The position numbers and the translations under genes are program-made. From contig JAGAUW010000008.1 of assembly GCA_017620615.1 (NCBI GenBank), positions 1 through 64,000 of the forward strand: DNA of 64,000 nucleotides. The letters are read 5' to 3'. Numbering within the stretch: position 1 is the first letter of the stretch; each line of letters starts with the position of its first letter. Below, in pieces: positions 46,415 through 54,910 of the stretch. The stretch is from Clostridia bacterium. GTDB taxonomy: Bacteria; Bacillota; Clostridia; Monoglobales; Monoglobaceae. A model generated the notes under the pieces. The model was not told the DNA's origin. It saw nothing but the letters and a program-made list of their open reading frames with translations, and made no database searches.

Positions 46415-47758
46415 TTAATAAATACCCTGAGCCAGCATAGCCTTTGCAACCTTTATAAAGCCTGCAATGTTCGCCCCTGCAACAAGGTCATATCCAAGAC
46501 CGTACTCTTCAGCCGCTTCAACAGAAACCTTGTGAATATTTATCATAATGCCCTTGAGTTTTTCATCAACCTCTTCTGCTGTCCAGCTGTATCTCATTGA
46601 GTTCTGTGCCATTTCCAAAGCAGAAACTGCAACACCGCCGGCATTAACAGCCTTTGAAGGACCAACTATTGCACCGCTTTCTCTTATGAATTCCATAGCG
46701 TCTTCTGTTGTAGGCATATTTGCAACTTCGATATAATACTTTGTGCCGTTTGCAACAATTTTTTTTGCTTCGTCAATGTTGATTTCGTTCTGAGTAGCGC
46801 AAGGCATACAGATATCAACCTTAACCTCCCAAGGCTTTTTGCCTGCAAAGAACTGGCAACCAAACTTCTCAGCGTAATCCTGAGCCTTGTCACGTCCTGA
46901 TGCTCTCATTTCAAGAAGATAGTCGATTTTCTCTTCTGTAATCACACCATCAGGATCATAAACATAACCGTCAGGTCCGGAGATTGTAACAACCTTGCCA
47001 CCGAGCTCTGCAACCTTTTTGCAAACGCCCCAGGCAACGTTTCCGAAGCCTGAAACCGCAACTGTTTTTCCCTTTATGTCATCATCGCAATGCTTCAAAA
47101 CTTCGTTTGCATAATATGTAGCACCAAAACCTGTAGCTTCAGGTCTGATAAGAGAACCACCGTACTCGAGACCTTTACCAGTAAGAACACCATTTTCCCA
47201 TGCAGCCTTTATTCTTTTGTACTGTCCATAAAGATAACCGATTTCTCTGCCGCCAACACCAATGTCGCCAGCAGGAACGTCAACGTTCGGACCGATATGT
47301 CTGTAAAGTTCTGTCATAAACGCCTGGCAAAATCTCATAATTTCTCCATCGCTCTTTCCTCTTGGGTCAAAATCACTTCCACCTTTGCCGCCGCCAATAG
47401 GAAGACCGGTAAGACTATTTTTGAACGTCTGTTCAAAGCCAAGGAACTTGATAATTCCAAGATATACAGACGGATGGAAACGAAGGCCACCCTTGTAAGG
47501 ACCAATCGCGCCGTTAAACTGAACACGATAACCGGTGTTTACCTGAGTCTTGCCACTATCGTCTACCCATGCAACTCTGAAAATAATCTGTCTTTCAGGC
47601 TCAACCATTCTTTCAAGGATTGCAGCCTTTTCATACTCCGGATGTTTTTCAATTACCGGAGCAATACTTGTAAGCACCTCAGTCACAGTCTGAATAAATT
47701 CAGGTTCTGAAGCATGCTTTCTTTTTACATCTTCAATAACCCTTTCGATATAAGACAT
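46415..47758 (-). CDS. gdhA: NADP-type glutamate dehydrogenase
   Basis: 447 residues. Substrate and catalytic motifs: GPYKGGLRFHPSVYLGIIKFLGFEQTFKNSLTGLPIGGGKGGSDFDPRGKSDGEIMRFCQAFM, DVPAGDIGVGGREIGYLYGQYK, and the Rossmann loop SGFGNVAWG. Length and the SGFGNVA loop are typical of the hexameric, assimilatory (mainly NADPH) group, but the cofactor is inferred. It makes glutamate from 2-oxoglutarate and ammonium. Own promoter and terminator. Confidence 0.96.
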   Translation of the reverse strand: MSYIERVIEDVKRKHASEPEFIQTVTEVLTSIAPVIEKHPEYEKAAILERMVEPERQIIFRVAWVDDSGKTQVNTGYRVQFNGAIGPYKGGLRFHPSVYLGIIKFLGFEQTFKNSLTGLPIGGGKGGSDFDPRGKSDGEIMRFCQAFMTELYRHIGPNVDVPAGDIGVGGREIGYLYGQYKRIKAAWENGVLTGKGLEYGGSLIRPEATGFGATYYANEVLKHCDDDIKGKTVAVSGFGNVAWGVCKKVAELGGKVVTISGPDGYVYDPDGVITEEKIDYLLEMRASGRDKAQDYAEKFGCQFFAGKKPWEVKVDICMPCATQNEINIDEAKKIVANGTKYYIEVANMPTTEDAMEFIRESGAIVGPSKAVNAGGVAVSALEMAQNSMRYSWTAEEVDEKLKGIMINIHKVSVEAAEEYGLGYDLVAGANIAGFIKVAKAMLAQGIY

Positions 47759-47790
47759 AAATATACCCCCTAAAAATTTCTAACTTATTT

Positions 47791-47819
47791 ATTTTATCAC
47801 TTTTTCCATTTAAATGCAA
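47791..47819 (-). promoter_or_regulatory. gdhA promoter
   Basis: TTGCAT (47819-47814), 17-nt spacer, TAAAAT (47796-47791) on the minus strand. Confidence 0.7.
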
Positions 47820-47867
47820 TAGTTTTCAAAAATTTTTCGAAGCATTTTTTTCTGTAACAGTCCGGTT

Positions 47868-49283
47868 TTATTTATCCTTTTTTGCCGCTTTTGCAACAAT
47901 TTTATAAAGTGCAATAAGAGCAATAGCATTGGGTATAACCATTAGATAGTTAAAGAAGTCTGTAAGCTCCCATACCAAATCATTGGATAGAATCGAACCG
48001 GTGAAAATAAACGCAATAGAAATCACCGCGTAAAGAATTACGCCAATCTTTTTGTTCTTTGTGAGATACTGCGCATTTATTTTACCAAAGAAGTTCCAGC
48101 CGATAATTGTTGAAAGTGCAAAGAAGAACAAGCATATTGCAATGAATCCGTTACCAAACGCACTGGAGCCAATAGCACCGGAAAATGCCATTTGCATAGC
48201 GCTTGTTTTTGACACAATAGCATCTGCACCAGATGTGGCAGCAAGGTATGCATCACCAGCAAGACCTGCAAGTGGTCCATTGCCTGCATAAAGGCATGAA
48301 ATAACAACAAGTGCTGTCATTGTAAGAACAACAAATGTATCAATAAACACACCTATCATAGCAGCTGTACCCTGATCGTGAGGTTTTTTCACATTTGCCA
48401 TAGCATGAGCATGAGGTGTTGAACCCATACCTGCTTCGTTGGAGAAAAGACCTCTCTTTGCGCCTTGACTGATAGCGGTTTTAAGTGCATAACCGATTCC
48501 ACCGCCAATCAAAGCGCTTGGTGTGAATGCATATTTGAATATCATGCCGAATGTTTCCGGAATAAACTTAACACGAATGCAAAGCACTACAAGTCCGCCA
48601 ACTATATAAAGAAGTGCCATAAAAGGTACCATTTTTTCAGTAACAGATGCAAGGCGCTGAACACCGCCAAGGAAAATGAAAGCCGAAATAACAGCCACAA
48701 CAATTCCCATAACCCAAACCGGAATACCGAATGCAGTATTGCAGGTTTCAGCAATAGAGTTTGACTGAACCATGCTTCCCATAAATCCAAGAGCCAGAAC
48801 TGCAGCAATAGCAAAGAACACTGAAAGGAATGTTCCAAAGCCATTGGGGAAAGCTTTCTTTATGTAATAAACAGGGCCACCATGGATTTCTCCATTTTCG
48901 TCTTTGATTCTTGTTTCCTGAGCAAGTACCGCTTCGGCATAAATAGTAGCCATACCAAGGAATGCTATAATCCACATCCAGAATATTGCACCAGGACCAC
49001 CGATAAGAATTGCACCGGATGCACCAACGATGTTACCTGTGCCAACCTGAGCTGCAATAGCTGTAGCAAGCGCCTGGAAAGAACTGATTCCGCTTTTCTG
49101 CTTGCCGCCACGAAGCTTGAGGTTTCCAAATACCTGTTTCACACCTTCGCCAAAGCAACGAACCTGAACAAAACGTGTTTTGATTGAGAAGAAAAGACCG
49201 ACTCCTACAAGCAAAATAATAAGAATGTAGTCAGATAGATACGCGTTGGCTTTTGCCACAATGTTTAATAATGTTTCTTGCAT
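47868..49283 (-). CDS. Alanine/glycine:cation symporter (AGCS family)
   Basis: 471 residues, about 11 helices. Family blocks: GISSFQALATAIAAQVGTGNIVGASGAILIGGPGAIFWMWI, GGPVYYI, and QGAKRGLFSNEAGMGSTPHAHA. It takes up alanine and/or glycine with sodium. The glycine riboswitch in its leader points to glycine as the key substrate. Confidence 0.95.
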   Translation of the reverse strand: MQETLLNIVAKANAYLSDYILIILLVGVGLFFSIKTRFVQVRCFGEGVKQVFGNLKLRGGKQKSGISSFQALATAIAAQVGTGNIVGASGAILIGGPGAIFWMWIIAFLGMATIYAEAVLAQETRIKDENGEIHGGPVYYIKKAFPNGFGTFLSVFFAIAAVLALGFMGSMVQSNSIAETCNTAFGIPVWVMGIVVAVISAFIFLGGVQRLASVTEKMVPFMALLYIVGGLVVLCIRVKFIPETFGMIFKYAFTPSALIGGGIGYALKTAISQGAKRGLFSNEAGMGSTPHAHAMANVKKPHDQGTAAMIGVFIDTFVVLTMTALVVISCLYAGNGPLAGLAGDAYLAATSGADAIVSKTSAMQMAFSGAIGSSAFGNGFIAICLFFFALSTIIGWNFFGKINAQYLTKNKKIGVILYAVISIAFIFTGSILSNDLVWELTDFFNYLMVIPNAIALIALYKIVAKAAKKDK

Positions 49284-49317
49284 GGTTTAAAACCCTCCTG
49301 AAAAATAAAATAAAAAT

Positions 49318-49343
49318 AGCCGACCGAGTGATACTCAGCGGCT
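49318..49343 (-). terminator. Expression-platform terminator of the glycine riboswitch
   Basis: Minus-strand hairpin AGCCG-CTGAGT-ATC-ACTCGG-T-CGGCT (one bulged T) followed by a T-rich run. It lies between the aptamer and the symporter start, so formation would stop transcription early. Confidence 0.75.
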
Positions 49344-49383
49344 CCGGAATTTGACACACAGACATATGTAAGTATAAAAATTT

Positions 49384-49484
49384 GTCTGCTCCGTCCTTTT
49401 GCCTGAGAGATTCAGCCGATAAAAAACCGACCTTGCACCTTCGGCACTCAAAATGAGATTCTCCGGAGTCCCCTCTGCTTTCAG
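49384..49484 (-). ncRNA. Glycine riboswitch, single aptamer
   Basis: The minus strand carries the conserved aptamer core: CTCCGGAGAATCTC, then GTGCCGAAGGTGCAAG, and after a variable stem AATCTCTCAGGCAAAAGGAC. Only one such core is present. A hairpin CTTTCAG/CTGAAAG (49478-49502) directly 5' of it resembles the accessory helix reported for singlet glycine riboswitches. It precedes an alanine/glycine symporter gene. Confidence 0.93.
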
Positions 49485-49522
49485 TCTAAAAAATTCTGAA
49501 AGTTTCACTGGGTTACCCATAC

Positions 49523-49550
49523 ATTATACACCCATTTCATCTTTTGTCAA
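49523..49550 (-). promoter_or_regulatory. Promoter of the riboswitch-symporter transcript
   Basis: TTGACA (49550-49545), 16-nt spacer, TATAAT (49528-49523) on the minus strand. Confidence 0.8.
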
Positions 49551-49641
49551 TACTTTTTAAAAAATTTGTCGATTTTAGCTACTATTTATTTTTTAACACT
49601 TTTAACACCCAGAAATATAATATAAAATGGAGGTGAATTGT

Positions 49642-50919
49642 ATGAATATACATATAGTAAAAAGCGGTGAAACCGCAGCATCCATTGCGGAGCAATACGG
49701 GGTACCGGAATTCGTTGTTGTTACTCTTAACAATCTTGAAGAAATTCCCACTTTAGTTGAAGGTCAGGCACTTCTTATTTTAGAACCTACGCAAATCCAT
49801 ACAGTAAGCGCCAACGAAACGATATATTCCATTGCACAAAACTATGGAATAAGCGTCAATGCACTGTTTCAAAATAATCCGATTTTAGGCGGCAGAACAA
49901 CTCTTTATCCCGGTCAGACCCTTGTAATTTCCTTTGAAAGAAACGTTAGCCGTGAGATCGACGTAAACGGTTATGCATATCCTTACGTAAATATGTCTGT
50001 TCTTGAAGGTATACTTCCTTACTCCACCTATCTCACGCCTTTTACTTACGGAATAACCGAGCAGGGTGGCCTCGTGTATCTTGATGACGAAGAGTTGATT
50101 GAAAAAGCATACAGCTATGGTGTTCTTCCTCTAATGCATCTGTCCACCCTCACCGAAAGCGGCGGTTTCAGCAACGAGCTTGCAAGTACTGTTTTAAACA
50201 ATCCTGAAATTCAGGAACGGCTAATTGAAGAGGTTGTGTATAATATGCAAACCAAAGATTATCGGGGACTTGACATAGATTTCGAATTTGTTTATCCCGA
50301 GGACAGCCTTTTGTATGGCGAATTTATAGGGAAACTGAGAAACCGGCTTAACCCTTTGGGTTTTGAAGTTATCGCTGCCCTTGCCCCAAAAACTTCTGAT
50401 ACACAAAGAGGTCTTCTCTATGAGGGACACAACTATCAGGCGGTAGGAGATAATGCCGATGCCGTCCTGCTTATGACATATGAGTGGGGATATACCTATG
50501 GTCCCGCCATGGCTGTGGCGCCCATACGAAATGTACGTCAGGTGGTTGATTATGCTCTTACGCGAATACCGGCAGCAAAAATATTTTTGGGCATACCAAA
50601 CTATGGCTATGACTGGACCTTGCCATATGTAAAGGGCGAAAGCCGTGCACGGCTTATATCAAATGTTGAAGCAATAAAAATTGCTGCACGAAATGGGGTT
50701 GGTATACAGTTTGATGAAGTTTCACAGTCCCCCTGGTTCAGGTACACAGACGATAGTGGCAAAGAGCACGAAGTTTGGTTTGAGGACATCCGCAGCATAC
50801 AGCAAAAATTCAACCTCGTAAACGAAAAATCTCTTCGCGGTGTAGGCTACTGGAATTATATGCGACCCTTCCAGCAGAATTTTTCCCTCCTCAATTATAT
50901 GTTCAATGTAAGACAATAA
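49642..50919 (+). CDS. LysM and GH18 spore cortex-lytic enzyme (SleL/YaaH-like)
   Basis: 425 residues from ATG 49642 (GGAGGTGA upstream; an ATG 15 bases earlier overlaps it). Two LysM peptidoglycan-binding repeats occupy residues ~1-95 (IHIVKSGETAASIAEQYGV and IHTVSANETIYSIAQNYGI), followed by a GH18 domain with the catalytic pattern GLDIDFEFV near residue 212. No signal peptide, as in SleL, which is made in the mother cell and lodged in the spore coat/cortex. SleL is an N-acetylglucosaminidase that degrades cortex fragments at germination. Domain order and length fit well; the physiological role is inferred. Confidence 0.88.
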   Translation: MNIHIVKSGETAASIAEQYGVPEFVVVTLNNLEEIPTLVEGQALLILEPTQIHTVSANETIYSIAQNYGISVNALFQNNPILGGRTTLYPGQTLVISFERNVSREIDVNGYAYPYVNMSVLEGILPYSTYLTPFTYGITEQGGLVYLDDEELIEKAYSYGVLPLMHLSTLTESGGFSNELASTVLNNPEIQERLIEEVVYNMQTKDYRGLDIDFEFVYPEDSLLYGEFIGKLRNRLNPLGFEVIAALAPKTSDTQRGLLYEGHNYQAVGDNADAVLLMTYEWGYTYGPAMAVAPIRNVRQVVDYALTRIPAAKIFLGIPNYGYDWTLPYVKGESRARLISNVEAIKIAARNGVGIQFDEVSQSPWFRYTDDSGKEHEVWFEDIRSIQQKFNLVNEKSLRGVGYWNYMRPFQQNFSLLNYMFNVRQ

Positions 50920-51018
50920 AAAACGCTCCCCCGGATACGCAATATGGACCGACCTCCCAATCGTTAGATTTTGGTCTAACTTTTCATGGTCACATCAATC
51001 TGCTTTCTGGGGTGTTTT
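50920..51018 (+). terminator. Structured region/terminator after the SleL-like gene
   Basis: The outer arms AAAACGCTCCCC (50920-50931) and GGGGTGTTTT (51009-51018) can pair imperfectly and are followed by TTTATTTTT. Inside lie GACC/GGTC (50951-50954, 50988-50991) enclosing hairpin GTTAGA-N6-TCTAAC (50963-50980). It may be just a terminator with a folded insert; a small RNA on either strand is not excluded. Confidence 0.4.
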
Positions 51019-51109
51019 TATTTTTCCAATTTGCAATTCCAGTTTGAAATGTTTTTCGTCAGAAAGTCACTACCTTTTAAAAAAGGCGTATCTAACGCAA
51101 AATAGTGTA

Positions 51110-51138
51110 TTGACAATATCTTTTTAATAGATTATAAT
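51110..51138 (+). promoter_or_regulatory. Promoter of the CapA-like gene
   Basis: Exact TTGACA (51110-51115), 17-nt spacer, TATAAT (51133-51138). Confidence 0.85.
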
Positions 51139-51191
51139 CGGTTTGTAAGGTTTTGTATATAAAGTAACTTTTAATAAACAGGAGGAAATTT

Positions 51192-52283
51192 ATGAAAACA
51201 TTACTTCTCGGTGATCTTTCACCAAGCGAAACCACAAATCCATTATTTAAAAACAAGGAAGTCGAAAAACTTTTCAATGATACAGTCTCGGTTTTTCAGG
51301 GGAATGACATAAACTTTGTCAACCTTGAATGCGCGCTCACTGAATGTGAAAATGATATCGAAAAATTCGGACCGCCGCTCAAGGCTGCTGCTGAAGTTGC
51401 GGATGTCCTTGCCGAAATCGGAGTTAACTGCTGTGGCCTCAGCAATAACCATATTTTCGATTTTGGAAAGCAGGGAGTAAAAGACACCCTTGATGCTCTC
51501 TCCAAAGCCGGCATTTCATATACCGGTTTTGGAGAAAACTATGAAGACTCAAGAAAAAATATAGTATTTGAGAAGGACGGCGAAAAGGTTGCTATCATTG
51601 CCGTGTGCGAACACGAATATTCATATGCCCTTGAAGACAGAATGGGTTCACGTCCTTACGATGAATATGACACCATTGAAGATATAGCAAATGCCAAAAA
51701 AGAAAACGACAGAGTTATTGTTATTTATCATGGCGGAAAGGAACACTGTCAATATCCGTCACCACGAGTAAGGAAGGCTTGTCGTGCTATGGTTAAAAAT
51801 GGTGCGGATGTTGTTCTTTGTCAGCATAGTCATTGCATTGGATGCTATGAAGAGTATATGGGAAGCCACATCCTCTATGGACAAGGCAACTTCCACTTTG
51901 TTGTTTCGTGGGAATGGATTGATAAGAGTCTCTGGAACAATTGCCTCGCGGTTAAATATGATACAAAAACAAACAAAATCGAGTTTGTGCCCTTTGTTGT
52001 CAAAGATAGCGGCATAGCACTTGCCAAAGGCGAAGATAAAGAGAGAATCTTGGCAGGCTTTGAAAAGCGCAACGAAGAGCTCAAAAACGGCGAATGGAAA
52101 GCCGGATGGCATGCTTTCTGTGAATCCGTAAAGGAAAGATACCTTACCGTTATAAAAGAAGGCTATCAAGATGATGCGACAGAAAGACAAAACGCACGTT
52201 TTGCGCATTTTCTTGACTGTGAAGCACATACCGACGTGTGGCGCGAACTTTGTCCTACATACAATATGACAAATGAAAAATAA
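51192..52283 (+). CDS. CapA-family metallophosphatase-like protein
   Basis: 363 residues. PGA_cap/CapA domain motifs: LLLGDLSPSE, FVNLECALTE, NCCGLSNNHIFDFGKQGVKDTLDALSKAGISYTGFGEN, VVLCQHSHCIGCYEEYMGSHILYGQGNFHF. The fold is that of metallophosphoesterases. In Bacillus CapA takes part in poly-gamma-glutamate export, but there are no capB/capC genes here and no signal peptide or membrane anchor, so a cytosolic phosphoesterase role is as likely. Confidence 0.82.
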   Translation: MKTLLLGDLSPSETTNPLFKNKEVEKLFNDTVSVFQGNDINFVNLECALTECENDIEKFGPPLKAAAEVADVLAEIGVNCCGLSNNHIFDFGKQGVKDTLDALSKAGISYTGFGENYEDSRKNIVFEKDGEKVAIIAVCEHEYSYALEDRMGSRPYDEYDTIEDIANAKKENDRVIVIYHGGKEHCQYPSPRVRKACRAMVKNGADVVLCQHSHCIGCYEEYMGSHILYGQGNFHFVVSWEWIDKSLWNNCLAVKYDTKTNKIEFVPFVVKDSGIALAKGEDKERILAGFEKRNEELKNGEWKAGWHAFCESVKERYLTVIKEGYQDDATERQNARFAHFLDCEAHTDVWRELCPTYNMTNEK

Positions 52284-52290
52284 TTTTTTC

Positions 52291-52325
52291 AACAACCTGT
52301 CCCAAAAGGGCAGGTTGTTTTATAT
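52291..52325 (+). terminator. Terminator after the CapA-like gene
   Basis: Stem AACAACCTG-CCC / GGG-CAGGTTGTT with AAAA loop and one bulge, followed by TTTT. Confidence 0.85.
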
Positions 52326-52350
52326 TTTGGGATATTTTATTTGCTTTTTT

Positions 52351-52380
52351 TTGACATTTATAGTATAATATTTATATTAT
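52351..52380 (+). promoter_or_regulatory. NSS transporter promoter
   Basis: TTGACA (52351-52356), 18-nt spacer, TATTAT (52375-52380). Confidence 0.65.
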
Positions 52381-52401
52381 AAACATTTAGGGGGTCTATT
52401 T

Positions 52402-53760
52402 ATGACAAATGAAAAACGAAGCAGCTTTACGGGAAAGCTAGGATTTGTCCTTGCGGCAGCAGGCTCTGCTGTTGGGCTTGGAAACATCTGGCGATTTCCT
52501 TATCTTGCTGCAAAATACGGCGGCGGAATTTTCCTGCTTGTTTACATTGTTCTTGCTGTTACTTTGGGTTTTGCCCTTATGACTGCTGAAATTGCTATCG
52601 GAAGAAAAACCGGACTTAGTGCCATCGAAGCATTCAAAAAGCTCAACAAGAAGTTTTCTTTCGTAGGTTGGCTTGCGGCACTTGTTCCTGTTATCATCTT
52701 GCCTTACTACTCCGTTATTGGCGGATGGGTTATGAAATATTTGTTCGCTTTTGTTTCAGACGGAGGTCACGCCGCTGCAGCAGACGATTACTTCGGTGGT
52801 TTTATAACGCAAGCCGATGAACCTGCCATTTGGTTCCTTTTGTTTATCGGCGTTACCGCTTTAATCGTTCTCTGTGGTGTTGAAAAGGGTATCGAGAAGG
52901 TCAGCCGTTTTATGATGCCGGTGCTCGTTATTCTTTCAATCATCATTGCAATTTATTCAGTATGCATGCCCGGTGCGCTTGATGGCGTACTTTATTACAT
53001 ATTACCTGACTTTAGCAAATTTTCTGCTACAACCGTTCTTGCTGCTATGGGTCAGCTTTTCTATTCAATGTCACTTGCCATGGGTATTATGATAACATAC
53101 GGTTCATACATGAAAAAAGATGTAAACCTTGAATCTGCAGTGGGACAGATTGAGATTTTTGATACTGGTGTTGCTTTCCTTGCCGGACTTATGATTATCC
53201 CTGCTGTATTTGTTTTCTCTGGCGGAACACCTGAAGCTCTGGGCAAAGGTCCAAGTCTTATGTTTGTAACTCTCCCAAAAGTTTTTGAAACCATGTGGGG
53301 CGGACAGATAGTGGGCGTTGCCTTCTTCCTCCTGGTTCTTTTTGCAGCTCTTACATCATCAATTTCCCTTATGGAAACAGTTGTTTCAATTGTCTGTGAC
53401 AAATGCAAAATAAACCGCAATTTATCCTGTTTGATTGTTTTTGTCGCTTCACTCATTCTCGGATTTTTGTCAATCTTCGGTTACAGCATCTGGAGCAGCT
53501 TCACAATCATCGGGCTTCAGTTCCTTGATTTCTTTGACTTTATCAGCAATAGTGTTCTGATGCCATTTGTTGCTTTCTTCACTTGCATTTTTGTAGGATA
53601 TGTACTCAAACCACAATCGCTTATTGAAGAGGTTGAGCTTTCATCAAAATTTAAAAGAAAGGCTCTGTTCACTTTCGTAATAAAATATCTTGCACCTATT
53701 TGTATTGTTCTTATTCTTATTTCATCAGTACTTGATACACTTGGCATCTTCAAAATTTGA
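52402..53760 (+). CDS. Neurotransmitter:sodium symporter family transporter
   Basis: 452 residues, about 11-12 helices. The helix 1 signature LGFVLAAAGSAVGLGNIWRFPYLAAKYGGGIFLLVYI carries the unwound substrate/sodium site of LeuT-fold proteins, and helix 6 has the FYSMSLAMGIMITYGSY stretch. It imports an amino acid or amine with sodium; bacterial members mostly carry Trp, Tyr, Leu or Ala. Single-gene transcript. Confidence 0.93.
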   Translation: MTNEKRSSFTGKLGFVLAAAGSAVGLGNIWRFPYLAAKYGGGIFLLVYIVLAVTLGFALMTAEIAIGRKTGLSAIEAFKKLNKKFSFVGWLAALVPVIILPYYSVIGGWVMKYLFAFVSDGGHAAAADDYFGGFITQADEPAIWFLLFIGVTALIVLCGVEKGIEKVSRFMMPVLVILSIIIAIYSVCMPGALDGVLYYILPDFSKFSATTVLAAMGQLFYSMSLAMGIMITYGSYMKKDVNLESAVGQIEIFDTGVAFLAGLMIIPAVFVFSGGTPEALGKGPSLMFVTLPKVFETMWGGQIVGVAFFLLVLFAALTSSISLMETVVSIVCDKCKINRNLSCLIVFVASLILGFLSIFGYSIWSSFTIIGLQFLDFFDFISNSVLMPFVAFFTCIFVGYVLKPQSLIEEVELSSKFKRKALFTFVIKYLAPICIVLILISSVLDTLGIFKI

Positions 53761-53782
53761 TAGATTCTGTATTGACAAATAT

Positions 53783-53801
53783 CCCCCCGTATAACGGGGG
53801 G
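53783..53801 (+). terminator. NSS transporter terminator (GC-rich)
   Basis: CCCCCCGT-ATA-ACGGGGGG hairpin followed by TATTTCATT; the T-run is weak. Confidence 0.6.
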
Positions 53802-53853
53802 TATTTCATTGTATAACGGAAACCACGTAACTTTTGCATGGTTTTCTATATAC

Positions 53854-53889
53854 AAAAATCCGTGGAGGCAAAAGCCCTCACGGATTTTT
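53854..53889. terminator. Bidirectional terminator between NSS and lipid kinase genes
   Basis: AAAAATCCGT-GGAGG / CCCTC-ACGGATTTTT stem with CAAAAG loop, A-rich on one side and T-rich on the other, between convergent genes. Confidence 0.85.
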
Positions 53890-53916
53890 ATTTGCTCGTC
53901 ATACATACCAAAATAA

Positions 53917-54894
53917 TTATATCATTTCACGCTGTCTGAGTTTGATTTTCTTGACATTTCTGTCACCTGAAACTGCAACAAAATTAAACGCATCCGGCAC
54001 AATTTCAAACTCGGTAAACCCCGCATCCATAATTTCTCCGTCACAGCACAGTCTTATATTTCCGTTTAGCGGTGTAATAGTCATTTTTCTACATTTTTCA
54101 CTATGAATTACTTTTTCTATTCCACGAATTTTCAAGAAATCTCCCTTTGCATAGCGAGGCAGAAGTCCCAGGAATTTAAGCCTAGAAATGTTTTTTACTA
54201 TATTAACACTCAAAAAGCCATCGCATATAGACGCCAAAGGATTGCTTTTTATTCCGCCGCCACAATATGCACCGTTTGCCACTGAGGTAAGCAAAAGTTT
54301 CCCGTTGTGTTTTATCTTTCCGTCAATCTCAATTTTAAGATTTGCTCCTTTTTTCCTGATCAAGGCAACAAAAATCGCAACTATATAGGCAATGGTTCCC
54401 TTGATAATTTTTCCTCTCTTTATTTCATTTGTCATGTCTGCAACATTGCAATCAAAACCAATATTGAGCATGTTTACGCAATATCCCGATTTTTTCATTC
54501 CACCAACAGTGGTAATATATCTGATTGCATCGCATCTGACAGCAGGCGCACAGAGTTGAAACACTACATCACCAAAGGCTTTCGATTCATCAAAATTCCT
54601 ACAGAAATCATTTCCCGTCCCAAGTGGCATAACTCCTATCTCTGCTTCAGGAAAATCAATAGCACCGCCCAGCACCTCGCTGAGTGTTCCGTCTCCTCCA
54701 CAGGCAACAAACCGAGCTGCACCTATCTTTTCACAATATACTTTCGTAAAACGGCAAGCATCACCCACTGACTTTGTTATGTAAATCTCAATATCAGCCT
54801 TCAATCTTCCAGCTTCGTTTCTTATGTTTTCAATTATCCGGTCAATATTCTTTGGTTTTCCCGCTTTGGGATTTATTATAAAAACCGTTTTCAT
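53917..54894 (-). CDS. Diacylglycerol kinase-family lipid kinase
   Basis: 325 residues from ATG 54894 (AAGGAG upstream; the extra 15 codons 5' overlap the previous gene's stop). VFIINPKAGKPK at the start, the nucleotide motif CGGDGTLSEVLGG near residue 70, and MPLGTGNDFCRNF near residue 92 define the DAGK catalytic (YegS/DgkB-like) family. It phosphorylates diacylglycerol or a related lipid at the membrane face. 17 bp after a D-2-hydroxyacid dehydrogenase gene. Confidence 0.92.
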   Translation of the reverse strand: MKTVFIINPKAGKPKNIDRIIENIRNEAGRLKADIEIYITKSVGDACRFTKVYCEKIGAARFVACGGDGTLSEVLGGAIDFPEAEIGVMPLGTGNDFCRNFDESKAFGDVVFQLCAPAVRCDAIRYITTVGGMKKSGYCVNMLNIGFDCNVADMTNEIKRGKIIKGTIAYIVAIFVALIRKKGANLKIEIDGKIKHNGKLLLTSVANGAYCGGGIKSNPLASICDGFLSVNIVKNISRLKFLGLLPRYAKGDFLKIRGIEKVIHSEKCRKMTITPLNGNIRLCCDGEIMDAGFTEFEIVPDAFNFVAVSGDRNVKKIKLRQREMI

Positions 54895-54910
54895 TTCTTT
54901 CTCCTTGGAA

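Noticed and set aside
47090-47710. 206-codon plus-strand open frame opposite gdhA
   Set aside because: Antisense of a strongly conserved gene, no start signal, low-complexity Ser/Thr-rich product.
51192-52283. Poly-gamma-glutamate capsule locus
   Set aside because: Only a CapA-like protein is present; no capB/capC-type ligase genes and no membrane anchor.
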